A program made the position numbers and the translations under genes. Of a stretch of 64,000 nt of DNA, positions 16,833-25,966 are shown in pieces. Every line of letters starts with the position of its first letter. The first letter of the stretch is position 1. Under the pieces are notes generated by a model. The model did no database searches. It was not told the origin of the DNA and saw only the letters and a program-made list of their open reading frames with translations. Origin of the DNA: Phycisphaerales bacterium (GTDB taxonomy: Bacteria; Planctomycetota; Phycisphaerae; UBA1845); the NCBI GenBank assembly GCA_020639115.1, contig JACKHG010000017.1, forward strand, positions 18,842-82,841. Reading direction: 5' to 3'.

Positions 16833-18599
16833 CTACGGCCCGGACTCGGCGCGGCTCAGGCTGATCGGTTCCGACTCCGGGCGGCCGCCGGGCTTGAGCG
16901 GTCCGAACATCTCCTCGACGCTGGCGGTCTGCAGCATGAAGTCCGCGTTGATGAAGCCGCCGGAGGAGAGGTCGGCCACGGTGCGGGTAATCGTGGAATA
17001 CCCCAAGGCCAGGCCGTGCACGTCGGTGTCGCTGGTGGCGACGGGATCGTCGCCGAGCATGTGGATCAGCTCGGGCAGATCGGTCGGCCCGGCCAGCGGC
17101 GGCGATTGCCGGTGGCCGAAATTCGTGCGGCGAACGAGCGTGAGCTGCTCGTCGCCCGCCTGGGCGCTGATGGTGATCATGTCGCTCGGATCGCGGTAGT
17201 AGACGGGGGCTGGACAGGTCAGCGCCGTGCCGAAGAGCACCATGCGCTGGGCGCCGGTCCGCCGCACGTAGATGAGGTTGCCCGCGGCGGAGGGCACCTG
17301 GTCGAGCGTGAAGTTGTTTTCGCCGACCGGCTCGCTGCGGATGGTCACGTCGCCGCGGGCGAGCAGCGCCTCGTAGGCCTCGACGCGGATGCGCGGGTCG
17401 GAGTCGTTGAGCAGTTCGCGCAGTTCGCCGGCGGCGCGGAACGACTTGCGGGCCCGGCCGAGTTCCTCGATTGCGGTGAGGCGGTAGGCGCTGGCCTCGT
17501 CGTGGGCCGCCGCGGAGAGCACCTCGACCGCGACGTCGTCGCCGAGCCGCAGGCCGGTGACGGCTGCGTAGAAGCGGGCGTGCTCATGGCTGTCGGTGTA
17601 GAGTTTCTGCACGGTGGGCAGCACGGTCCGCCCGATGCCCTCCCAGGCCAGCGCGATGTCCGGGTGCGGAGCATCGGGATCGACGATCTCGTCGGCGAGC
17701 TTGCGTGTGCGGTCCTCGAGGAATCCCGGACGCTCGGGCAGGTAGAGGTGCCGCACCAGGGCGAGAAAGTGGAAGGGGTCGTCGGCGAATTCAGCCGGCA
17801 CGCGCAGCTCGATGTAGGACGGCGTCGTCGCCTCGGCCACCTTGCGCAGTTCCGGGAAACGCGCATTGATCTTGTTGGAGATATGCCGCACGCGCTGGAA
17901 CGACGGGCGCGTCAGCACGAAGCGAAGCCGGCGCGGCGTGCTCACCTTGCCGCCACCGATGACCATGCCCTCGCGGGCGCTGAGCTGGATGCGCTCGTCG
18001 TCCGCCTTGTCGAAGGGATTGATGAAGATGGCGCCGTCCGCGGTCGCGAGCGTCTGCCCCTCGATGACCGATCCCGAGCCGACCTCGCGGAAGATGTGCA
18101 GGTCGGCGGTGTAGAGCCGTCCGCCCTCCAGCGAGACGGTCTGGGTGCCGGGCAGCGCGCGCACGGTGACGTCGAAGGTATCGCCGGTCTGGGCCGCAGC
18201 CGGGATCTGGCCTTCGACGAGCACGACGGCGGTGTCGGCGTCGTCGATGATCTGTTCGGGGGTGATGCGGGCGGGCTTGAGGCCGGGGCCGGTGAACTCG
18301 GTGCGCTTGTACATTTCCTGTACGAGCCGGTCGCGGATCTGCTCGGGGCACTCGCTCGACCCGCGGTCGCCGAGGCCGGCGACGAGGCCGTAGCCGCGGA
18401 CGCGCATGAAGCGGAGGCCCTCGATCCAGCCCTGTTCGGCGACGGTGTCGTGGTAGGCTGCGGAGTCGGTGAGGCCTTGCAGCTTGGCGTCGACGAAGCC
18501 CTTTTCGACGTCGGGTTTCTTGGGCTGGGTGTCCCAGGTGAAACTGCAGCCGGCGAGGAGGCTGCATCCGATAACCATCGCGATCAGTTTCCGGCACAT
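16833..18599 (-). CDS. FlgI-like (flagellar P-ring) lipoprotein with extended C-terminus
   Basis: The start at 18599 gives a clean lipoprotein signal, MCRKLIAMVIGCSLLAGC, with Cys18 in a good LLAGC lipobox. The protein is 588 residues. Residues about 60-200 match the P-ring protein FlgI: VRGYGLVAGLGDRGSSECP, ARITPEQIIDDADTAVVLVE, AAQTGDTFDVTVRALPGTQT, SLEGGRLYTADL. FlgI proper is about 350-370 residues, periplasmic and not lipidated. Here the protein is longer, with a HEAT-like stretch (SDPRIRVEAYEALLARGD) and a distinct C-terminal domain. It could be a diverged P-ring component or a repurposed homologue. Other flagellar genes lie 36-45 kb away in the window. Confidence 0.75.
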   Translation of the reverse strand: MCRKLIAMVIGCSLLAGCSFTWDTQPKKPDVEKGFVDAKLQGLTDSAAYHDTVAEQGWIEGLRFMRVRGYGLVAGLGDRGSSECPEQIRDRLVQEMYKRTEFTGPGLKPARITPEQIIDDADTAVVLVEGQIPAAAQTGDTFDVTVRALPGTQTVSLEGGRLYTADLHIFREVGSGSVIEGQTLATADGAIFINPFDKADDERIQLSAREGMVIGGGKVSTPRRLRFVLTRPSFQRVRHISNKINARFPELRKVAEATTPSYIELRVPAEFADDPFHFLALVRHLYLPERPGFLEDRTRKLADEIVDPDAPHPDIALAWEGIGRTVLPTVQKLYTDSHEHARFYAAVTGLRLGDDVAVEVLSAAAHDEASAYRLTAIEELGRARKSFRAAGELRELLNDSDPRIRVEAYEALLARGDVTIRSEPVGENNFTLDQVPSAAGNLIYVRRTGAQRMVLFGTALTCPAPVYYRDPSDMITISAQAGDEQLTLVRRTNFGHRQSPPLAGPTDLPELIHMLGDDPVATSDTDVHGLALGYSTITRTVADLSSGGFINADFMLQTASVEEMFGPLKPGGRPESEPISLSRAESGP

Positions 18600-19171
18600 G
18601 GCGGGGTCAACGTCTCCCAGGCAGGGGCACGTTTCGCGGGACCGGGCGGTTGCCGCCGGATCTCCCGCAACTTCCGGCGGCACAACGGTTTGAAGGCGCA
18701 CGGTAACCGCCGGCCGCGTCCGCGTCAATTTCCGGGTGGCGCCGCGTTTTCGGCCCTGGGCCCGGCGATTTTCGCACGCGGGGGCGGGCGGTGCTGAACC
18801 GCCGGCGAGGGGCCGACAAGTCTGATATGCGGGCGGGCGCGCGCCCGGGCCGCGTAGGGTGGCCTCGGATTGCCAATACCCAATCCGCAGGCCGCGCGTG
18901 TTCGCCGCGTGTGTCCCGGCGGGAATGACGGACACACGCCGGATGCAGTCGCGACGAAGGACTGACGCATCGCCGGTGGAAGTGCGGCGGTTTTGCCGCA
19001 GACACTGGTTGAATGGCGGACGACAGACGTATACATTGACTGTGGGTGGGTTGCCGTGTCGGGTGCGTCAGTCTTCTGTCCTCCAACCGATATCGAAACA
19101 TCCCGGGCTGGAGCGAGGTTCCGAGGCGCGGGCGCCGGGTGCCTGGCGTTTCCAAGAGTGAGTTTTCCGCC
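18600..19171. other. divergent intergenic region
   Basis: This region separates the FlgI-like gene (minus) from the secreted subtilase (plus) and should carry promoters for both. Apart from the candidate plus-strand promoter at 19009-19037 I see no gene. The stretch 18780-18900 is very GC-rich. Confidence 0.4.
19009..19037 (+). promoter_or_regulatory. candidate promoter of the secreted trio
   Basis: TTGAAT at 19009-19014 is followed by TATACATT at 19030-19037, giving a 15-17 bp spacer depending on the -10 chosen. It lies about 135 bp before the first start codon of the three secreted-protein genes. The match is partial. Confidence 0.35.
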
Positions 19172-22100
19172 ATGCGGAGAGTACGTGTGCAACGAGCAAG
19201 CATGATCGTGGTTGCCGGCCTGGTGGCTGGTTGGTGCGCGACGGGTGTCCGAGCGCAGGGAGCGCAGAACGCGCCGGCGTCGTTTGATCCTGCGGTACCG
19301 GTCGGGCAGGTGACGAAGCTCGTTCTGCCGGGCGGCGCGGAAATCCGCCGCACGCAGGCGCGGGTGCAGCAGGCCGAGTCGATCGTCGTCGAGAATTCGC
19401 CGACGGTGGTGACGACGTGGGAGGAGGTCGACGCGGCGGGCAACGTCCAGCCCTACTTTGCGGTCAGCCTGGATGGCGCGCGGGTGGACACGGTGCGTGC
19501 GACCGACTACCTGCTGAAGTGGCGGCACGCGCAGTTCGACCCGGCGCAGACGGCTGACCCGGTCGCGGCGGAGTTGGCGCTTCCGGCGGACAACCGGCTG
19601 TACGTGGTGCAGTTCACGACGACGCCGCTGGCGGTCTACCGCCGGCAGCTCAGCGGGTTGGGGGCTGCGGTGCACCAGTACGTGCCCGACTACGCTTATA
19701 TCGTGGAGATGGCGCCGGACGTGCGCGACCAGGTGGCGGCGCTGCCCTTCGTGCGGGTGGTCGAGCCTTACGCGGTCGCGTACCGCATGGAGCCGGAGCT
19801 GCGCACGGTGCTGCAGCAGCGCGCGGCGGATCCCGGGGCGCGTCGCTACGCCATCCGGGTCATCGACAAGGACGCGGCGCGCAAGCAGGCGGTGGCGGAC
19901 GCGATCGTGGCGCTCGGCGGGACGATCGACGTGCTGTCGGCGGGCGGTTTCATGATCGACGCGACGCTCACGCGCGCGCAGCTCGCCGCGATCGCGGAGA
20001 TGAATGACGTCGAATACATCGGGCTCTGGTCGGAGCCGCAGACGCGCATGAACATCGTGCGCATTGTGGGCGGGGCGAACACGGTGGAGAGCCTGGCGGG
20101 CTATACGGGCGCCGGCGTCCGCGGGGAGGTGATGGACAACGGTTGCCAGGTGAACCACCCGGACTTCAACGGGCGCATCGACATTCACGGCGCGACGGGT
20201 TTCGCGGTGCAGACGCACGGCACCGCCACGTTCGGAATCGTGTTCGGCAGCGGTGCGGGGAGCTCGACCGCCCGGGGCATGCTGCCGGACGGATTTGGGT
20301 ATTTCCGCTACTGGACCCAATCGGTCAGCCGGTACGACGGAATCGAGGAGCTCACCCAGTCACCGCGCAGTTGCGTGTTCCAGTCGAACAGCTGGGGGTT
20401 CGCGGATACGACCAACTACACGAACTACACCGCCGAGCTGGACGATGCGGTGTTCGATTTCGACGTGGTCGTGCTGCATTCGCAGGGCAACTCGGGGACG
20501 CAGGCGGGCGTCGAGCAGGCGTGGGGCAAGAACGTCGTCGGCGTCGGCGGTATCGTCCACCGCAACACGTCGACGCTCAGCGATGACTACTGGGGCGGTG
20601 CGGGCACCATCGGCCCCGCCGCCGACGGCCGCATCAAACCCGACCTGTGCTTCTGGTACGACAGCATCCGCACGACCTACCCGACGAGCACGTACACGAA
20701 CAGTTTCGGGGGAACCAGCGCGGCGTGTCCGGAAACGGCGGGCCACTTCGGCCTGTTCTTCCAGATGTGGAAGGACGGCATCTTCGGCAATCCGGTGTCC
20801 GGCGGGACGGTCTTTCAGGAGCGCCCGCACAGTTCCACGGCGCGCGCCGTGATGATCAACACGGCGTCCCAGTATCCGTTTTCCGGTACGGGCGCCGACC
20901 TGACCCGCGTGCACCAGGGCTGGGGACGTCCCGACGTCGCCAACCTCTACGATCTGCGCGACAACCTCTTCGTGGTGGATGAAACGGACGTGCTGGCGGA
21001 GTTCCAGACGCGGCGTTACTCGACGCTGATCACGCCCGGCCAGCCGCACAACGACATCCTGAAGGCCACGCTCACGTACAACGACCTGGCCGGCATTACC
21101 AACGCCGGACAGCACCGCGTCAACGACATGACGCTGAAGGTGACGTCGCCGAGCGGGACGGTCTACTACGGCAACAACGGGCTGCTCGCGGGCAACTGGT
21201 CCACGCCGGGCGGTTCGCCGAACACGATCGACACCGTCGAGAACGTGTTCATCCAGAATCCGGAGCAGGGGCTGTGGTCGATCGACGTCACCGCGGCGGA
21301 GATCAACCAGGACGGGCACGTCGAGACCGGGGCGCTGGACATGGACTACGCGCTGGTGGTTTCCGGCGGGGTGACCATGGCGGACTGCAACGCCAACGGC
21401 GTGGTCGACCCTTGCGAGACGGATTGCGGCCTGCCGGGATGCAACGTGCCCGGATGCGGCCAGAACCCCGACTGCAACGGCAATCAGCTTCCCGACGAAT
21501 GCGATATCGGCATCGGTGTTTCGGCGGACTGCAACGCGAACTCCGTTCCCGACGAGTGCGAACTCGCCGGCAACGACTGCAACGCGGACCAGATTCCCGA
21601 CGAGTGCCAGCTCGCGGGCAACGACTGCGACGGCAACCAGGAACCGGATGACTGCGATGCGCAGGCGCTGGCGGGGACGATCTCGTCGCCCGCGAACCAG
21701 ACGCCGTGCCCCGGCGCCAGCGCGTCGTTTTCGGTCACCGCGCCCAGCGCCACCGCTTACCAGTGGTACCACGGCGCCGTCGCGCTCAGCAACGGCGGCA
21801 GTATCAGCGGCGCGCAGTCCGCGACGCTGACGATCGATCCGGTCGCTGCCGGCGACGAAGGCGCGTACAGGTGTGAGGTCAGCAGCGGATGCATTTCGAC
21901 GATGAGCGGTTCGGGTACGCTCGACCTCGAGTCGGATGATCTGCAGGTGAATTTCGTTACGCCGTCCACGCTGCAGATCTGCGCGAGCGGCGCCACGTTT
22001 GCCGGCTTCGAGGTCGCGGTGAACGATACGACGGGCGTCACGTACCAATGGAGCCACGACGGGCAGGATCTCACCGATGACGGGCGCATCACCGGCGCCA

Positions 22101-22711
22101 ACACGAAGCGCATCGAGATCAATCCCCCAACCGGGGCCGACATCGGGAGCTACACGTGCACCGTCACGAACGCGTGCATGGCGACTCCGGTCGAGGCGAC
22201 TGCGAACCTGTACGTAGGCGCAGCGTTCCTGGAGCAACCGCCCGCGACGCTCTGCACCGAGTACGGCAGCGATGCCGTGTTCACCGTCGTTGCCGCCGAT
22301 CCGCAACCGGACATCTTTCAGTGGTTCGAGGGCGCGGCAGCGCTGGCGGACGGTGGCCGAATCTCCGGCGCCACGACCGGCACCCTCACGCTCAGCAATG
22401 TCGGCGCGGCGGACGATGGACGCACGTTCAGCGTGCGGATCGCCGTGGCGGATCCGTTCTGCTTGAACAACTCGGACGTGGCGGTGCTGCACGCGGCGCC
22501 GGCGGGCGCCTGCCCGAGCTGTCCGACGCCGGGCGACATGGACGGCGATGGAGATTACGACCTTTACGACTACTACCGGTTCACGCTCTGCTTCGGAGCC
22601 GACGTGAGCCTGGTGAGTGAATGTGCGTGCGCGAACGTGGCGGATTCCGACACGATCGTGAACATCAGCGACTGGACGGCGATGCAGAGCCTGGTTGCCG
22701 GGCCGAACTGA
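19172..22711 (+). CDS. secreted subtilase with DCN repeats, Ig-like modules and dockerin-like tail
   Basis: The start at 19172 gives MRRVRVQRASMIVVAGLVAG with a signal peptide ending VRA; ATG at 19202 is also possible. Of 1179 residues, about 30-300 form a propeptide-like region. The S8 domain has Asp322 (GEVMDNGCQVNHPDF), His349 (QTHGTATFG) and Ser516 (GGTSAACPETAGHF). The Ser motif has Ala-Ala-Cys in place of the usual Met-Ala-(S/T), so specificity or rate may differ. A beta-sandwich (MTLKVTSPSGTVYYG, EQGLWSIDV) follows. Then come five to six DCNxNxxPDEC repeats, three Ig-like modules with paired Cys (AYQWYHGAVALS, TYQWSHDGQDL, FQWFEGAAAL) and the dockerin-like GDMDGDGDYDLYDYYRF...NISDW end. 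First of three neighbouring genes with the same tail. Confidence 0.88.
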   Translation: MRRVRVQRASMIVVAGLVAGWCATGVRAQGAQNAPASFDPAVPVGQVTKLVLPGGAEIRRTQARVQQAESIVVENSPTVVTTWEEVDAAGNVQPYFAVSLDGARVDTVRATDYLLKWRHAQFDPAQTADPVAAELALPADNRLYVVQFTTTPLAVYRRQLSGLGAAVHQYVPDYAYIVEMAPDVRDQVAALPFVRVVEPYAVAYRMEPELRTVLQQRAADPGARRYAIRVIDKDAARKQAVADAIVALGGTIDVLSAGGFMIDATLTRAQLAAIAEMNDVEYIGLWSEPQTRMNIVRIVGGANTVESLAGYTGAGVRGEVMDNGCQVNHPDFNGRIDIHGATGFAVQTHGTATFGIVFGSGAGSSTARGMLPDGFGYFRYWTQSVSRYDGIEELTQSPRSCVFQSNSWGFADTTNYTNYTAELDDAVFDFDVVVLHSQGNSGTQAGVEQAWGKNVVGVGGIVHRNTSTLSDDYWGGAGTIGPAADGRIKPDLCFWYDSIRTTYPTSTYTNSFGGTSAACPETAGHFGLFFQMWKDGIFGNPVSGGTVFQERPHSSTARAVMINTASQYPFSGTGADLTRVHQGWGRPDVANLYDLRDNLFVVDETDVLAEFQTRRYSTLITPGQPHNDILKATLTYNDLAGITNAGQHRVNDMTLKVTSPSGTVYYGNNGLLAGNWSTPGGSPNTIDTVENVFIQNPEQGLWSIDVTAAEINQDGHVETGALDMDYALVVSGGVTMADCNANGVVDPCETDCGLPGCNVPGCGQNPDCNGNQLPDECDIGIGVSADCNANSVPDECELAGNDCNADQIPDECQLAGNDCDGNQEPDDCDAQALAGTISSPANQTPCPGASASFSVTAPSATAYQWYHGAVALSNGGSISGAQSATLTIDPVAAGDEGAYRCEVSSGCISTMSGSGTLDLESDDLQVNFVTPSTLQICASGATFAGFEVAVNDTTGVTYQWSHDGQDLTDDGRITGANTKRIEINPPTGADIGSYTCTVTNACMATPVEATANLYVGAAFLEQPPATLCTEYGSDAVFTVVAADPQPDIFQWFEGAAALADGGRISGATTGTLTLSNVGAADDGRTFSVRIAVADPFCLNNSDVAVLHAAPAGACPSCPTPGDMDGDGDYDLYDYYRFTLCFGADVSLVSECACANVADSDTIVNISDWTAMQSLVAGPN
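21383..21657 (+). repeat. DCNxNxxPDEC repeat block in the subtilase gene
   Basis: In-frame repeats of about 13-17 codons encode DCN-N-PDEC units rich in Asp, Asn and Cys. They resemble thrombospondin type 3 Ca-binding loops. The same block, with near-identical phrases such as NSVPDECELAGNDCNADQIP, recurs in the next two genes. Confidence 0.85.
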
Positions 22712-22882
22712 TCGGCGCGCGCCCGGGGGGTTCTTTCGGTCGCAGCGGAGCACGGGGCGCCGGCAGGAGCTGAAGACGGCCTTCGCGCCGACAGATGCGC
22801 GTGGGGTCGTTATTGAGGCCGCGTACCGCGCGGAGGACTGGCACACGAGGGGTCGCCTGGACACCCAGATCGGGAGCATACG

Positions 22883-25800
22883 ATGAGAATCATTGCGAAG
22901 ATGCACGGTAGCGGCGTGGTGCTCGGCTTGATGACGATTGCGGTCGGCGCGGCGGCGGTCCGTGCGGATGAGCCGGCCGAGTCGAAGGTGGTGGAATGCC
23001 CGGGCGTCGGCTGGCCGGCGGACTATCGGCCGGCGCCGTCCTTCGTGCAGTTTCCGTCGGCGCGCCTCGCCAATCGCGCAGCCCTGATCGTTCCCGAGGT
23101 GCGCCTGGCGGCCCCGGACGCGTCCACGCTGCGCGCCGAGGAGGCGCAGGGTGACGGCGAGATTGGGCGGGAACGCGTCGGTTTCAGCCGGGCGCTGGTC
23201 AGCCCACTCGTGGGTGAGTGGCACGCGTTACCCGACGGCCGCCAGCTCTGGATCGGCGCCGTCATCTCCACCGATGCGACGATGATCCGCCTGCATCTGA
23301 CCGACATTCACCTGCCGGACGATGCGCGCCTGTACTACCACGCGCCCGACGAGCAGGCCTCGGCGGCAGCGCCGGTGGAAGGACACGGACCGCTCGACGA
23401 TGGCACCTTCTGGACGGCGCCCGTTTTCGGCGACACGGTACAGCTCGAGTTGAGCCTGCCCGCCGACGCGCCGCGGACGCTGCCGTTTGAAGTGGACGAG
23501 CTCATCCATGGCTACCGGGCGGTCATGCCGGCGACGGATGGGGAACGGGCGGGTCTTACCTGCATGCTGGACGTGCACTGTTCGCCGCAGTGGCCCACGT
23601 GGGAGGACATCAGCTATTCCGTCGGGCGCATGAGCTTCATCGATGGCGGTTCGGCGTATTTCTGCACGGGCCAGTTGCTCGCCACGCAGAACAACGATCT
23701 CACGCCCTACTTCCTGACCGCCAATCACTGCATCAGCGACCAGACGGCGGCCAACACGCTGACCTGCCTGTGGTTCTACCAGACTTCGTCCTGCAACGGC
23801 GCGTTCGCCGCGACCGCCACGAGCAGCGGCGCCGACTTTATCCAGGGCAATTCGGTCGCGGACTACACGCTGCTGATGATCCGCGGCGCGCTGCCCACGG
23901 GCGTGTTCTGGTCGGGCTGGACGAATGCCAGCATCAGCACGGGGGTGACGGTGCACTCGGTTTCCCATCCGCAGGGGAGTTGGAAGCGGTATGCCCGCGG
24001 CACCAAGCTGAGCAACAATGTCAACGGTTATCAGCGGGTCAGCTTCAACCAGGGCATGGGCACGATCGACCAGGGCTCCAGCGGTTCGGGCATCTGGACG
24101 GACGGGGCCACCCCCGCGAACCAGTTGCTCTTCGGTGACCTGAGCTTCGGCTTCGGCCCGACGAACTGCGATGATCCATCCAACCCCGTGTACTACGGCC
24201 GGTTCGAACAGTACTACATCAACCTGCAGTTCCTCCTCGCGGAAGGCAGTGACGACACGCTGGAGGAAAACGACAGTTGTGCCGCGGCGGTTCCGCTCGG
24301 CAGCGTCACGTACAACAACCTCGTCGTCAAGAGCCTCGACGAGGACTGGTACGAACTCGACGTCGGTTCCGGCGACACGCTGACCGTGAACGCCCAGTTC
24401 ACGCACGCCAACGGCAACATCAACCTCGAGCTGTACGATGCGTGTGGCGGCAATATCGTCGCCACGGCGTCGTCGTCGACGAACAATGAACAGTTGTCTT
24501 ATCTCAACTCGGGCGCGCCGCACGCCTACTTCCTGCGGGTTTTCCTCGCGAGCGACACGCGCAACGAGTACAGCCTGACGCTCACGGGCGTCGCGGTGGA
24601 TTGCAACGTCAACGGCATTGATGACGCCTGCGAGACCGACTGCGGGCTGCCGGGTTGCAACATCCCGGGCTGCGGGCAGACGCCGGACTGCAACAACAAC
24701 CAGAACCCGGACAGTTGCGACATCGCCAGCCACTTCTCCGCCGACTGCAACAACAGCGGCGTTCCCGACGAGTGCGAGCTGGCGGGCAACGATTGCAACG
24801 CCGACCTGATACCGGATGAATGCCAGCTTGCCGGCAACGACTGCAACAACAACTCGGACCCCGACGATTGCGACGAGGCGGCCCTGGAGGCGAACATCAG
24901 CCATCCGGCGGATCAGACGCCCTGTCCCGCCGGCAACGCGTCGTTCACGGCAACCGCCCCCGGCGCCACGGCCTACCAGTGGTACCGCAACGGGTCGGTC
25001 GCGCTCAGCAACGGCGGGAATATCAGCGGGGCGCAATCGGCAACGCTGACGATCGATCCCGTGGGGGCCGCGGACGAGGGCAACTACTCCTGTGTGGTCA
25101 GCGTGGGATGCATCTCGGCGTCGAGCACGTCGGCTTCGCTGGACCTGACCACGGACAACCTGCAGGTCGACCTCACCTCGGCGACGCCGGTCACGAAGTG
25201 CTCGTCCGGCAGCGCCCTGGCGGTTTTCCAGGTCGCGGTCAACGACCCGACGGGCGTGACGTACCAGTGGGACCACGAAGGCGTGGACCTGACGGATGGT
25301 GGCAAGATCAGCGGGGCCAATGCGTTTCGTCTCGAGATCACCTCGCCGGAACTGGTGGACAGCGGCACGTACACGTGCACAGTGACCAACGCATGCTCGG
25401 CCCAGGCGGCGACCGCGAGCGGCGAGCTTTTGATCGTTCCGACCTTCGCGCAGCAGCCACCGGCAACACAGTGCGTCGAATACGGGAGCAATGCCGTCTT
25501 CACGGCGCAGGCCAACGACCCTCAACCGGACATTTTCCTGTGGTACGAGGGTGCGACTCCGCTCAGCGATGGCGGACGACTCTCGGGCACATCGACCAAC
25601 ACGCTGACGCTGAGCAACGTGCAGGCCAGCGACGATGGGCGCTCGTTCGCGCTGCGTCTCGCCGTTGCCGACCCCTTCTGCTCGCTGTACAGTGAGGAGA
25701 CGGTCCTGCAGGCGATGCCCATCGGTGCGTGTCCCAGTTGCCCGTCGGCGGGAGACATGGACGACGACGGCGACTACGACCTCTACGACCTGTATCGCTT

Positions 25801-25927
25801 CACGCAGTGTTTCGGCGCCGACGTCTCCGTTGTCACGGAGTGCGTTTGTGCGAACGTCGATACCGGCAACACGTTGGTAGATCTGAATGACTGGGCGGCG
25901 TTGGAGAGTCTGATGACCGGCCCCTAA
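22883..25927 (+). CDS. secreted trypsin-like serine protease with PPC, DCN, Ig-like and dockerin-like modules
   Basis: The start is ATG 22883 after CGGGAG; residues 1-30 are a signal peptide ending AAAVRA. The chymotrypsin-fold domain spans about 210-460. Its candidate triad is His282 (FLTANHCI), Asp327 (SVADYTLLMI) and Ser400 (DQGSSGSGIW). The site reads GSSGSG rather than GDSGG, a pattern seen in distant lysyl-endopeptidase-like relatives. A PPC domain follows near 460-570 (DDTLEENDSCAAAV, EDWYELDVGSGDTLTV). After it come the DCN repeats, three Ig-like modules and a GDMDDDGDYDLYDLYRF dockerin-like end almost identical to that of the upstream subtilase. It is 171 bp after that gene, likely co-transcribed. 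Protease activity is inferred from the triad. Confidence 0.87.
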   Translation: MRIIAKMHGSGVVLGLMTIAVGAAAVRADEPAESKVVECPGVGWPADYRPAPSFVQFPSARLANRAALIVPEVRLAAPDASTLRAEEAQGDGEIGRERVGFSRALVSPLVGEWHALPDGRQLWIGAVISTDATMIRLHLTDIHLPDDARLYYHAPDEQASAAAPVEGHGPLDDGTFWTAPVFGDTVQLELSLPADAPRTLPFEVDELIHGYRAVMPATDGERAGLTCMLDVHCSPQWPTWEDISYSVGRMSFIDGGSAYFCTGQLLATQNNDLTPYFLTANHCISDQTAANTLTCLWFYQTSSCNGAFAATATSSGADFIQGNSVADYTLLMIRGALPTGVFWSGWTNASISTGVTVHSVSHPQGSWKRYARGTKLSNNVNGYQRVSFNQGMGTIDQGSSGSGIWTDGATPANQLLFGDLSFGFGPTNCDDPSNPVYYGRFEQYYINLQFLLAEGSDDTLEENDSCAAAVPLGSVTYNNLVVKSLDEDWYELDVGSGDTLTVNAQFTHANGNINLELYDACGGNIVATASSSTNNEQLSYLNSGAPHAYFLRVFLASDTRNEYSLTLTGVAVDCNVNGIDDACETDCGLPGCNIPGCGQTPDCNNNQNPDSCDIASHFSADCNNSGVPDECELAGNDCNADLIPDECQLAGNDCNNNSDPDDCDEAALEANISHPADQTPCPAGNASFTATAPGATAYQWYRNGSVALSNGGNISGAQSATLTIDPVGAADEGNYSCVVSVGCISASSTSASLDLTTDNLQVDLTSATPVTKCSSGSALAVFQVAVNDPTGVTYQWDHEGVDLTDGGKISGANAFRLEITSPELVDSGTYTCTVTNACSAQAATASGELLIVPTFAQQPPATQCVEYGSNAVFTAQANDPQPDIFLWYEGATPLSDGGRLSGTSTNTLTLSNVQASDDGRSFALRLAVADPFCSLYSEETVLQAMPIGACPSCPSAGDMDDDGDYDLYDLYRFTQCFGADVSVVTECVCANVDTGNTLVDLNDWAALESLMTGP
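24599..24875 (+). repeat. DCNxNxxPDEC repeat block in the trypsin-like protease gene
   Basis: Tandem in-frame units encode DCNVNGIDDACETDCG, PGCGQTPDCNNNQNPDSCD and VPDECELAGNDCNADLIP. They parallel the block in the upstream gene in order and spacing, which points to module duplication between neighbours. Confidence 0.85.
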
Positions 25928-25966
25928 CCCGCGGCCCCCATGGCCGGGCGGCTGGAGCAATACCGC

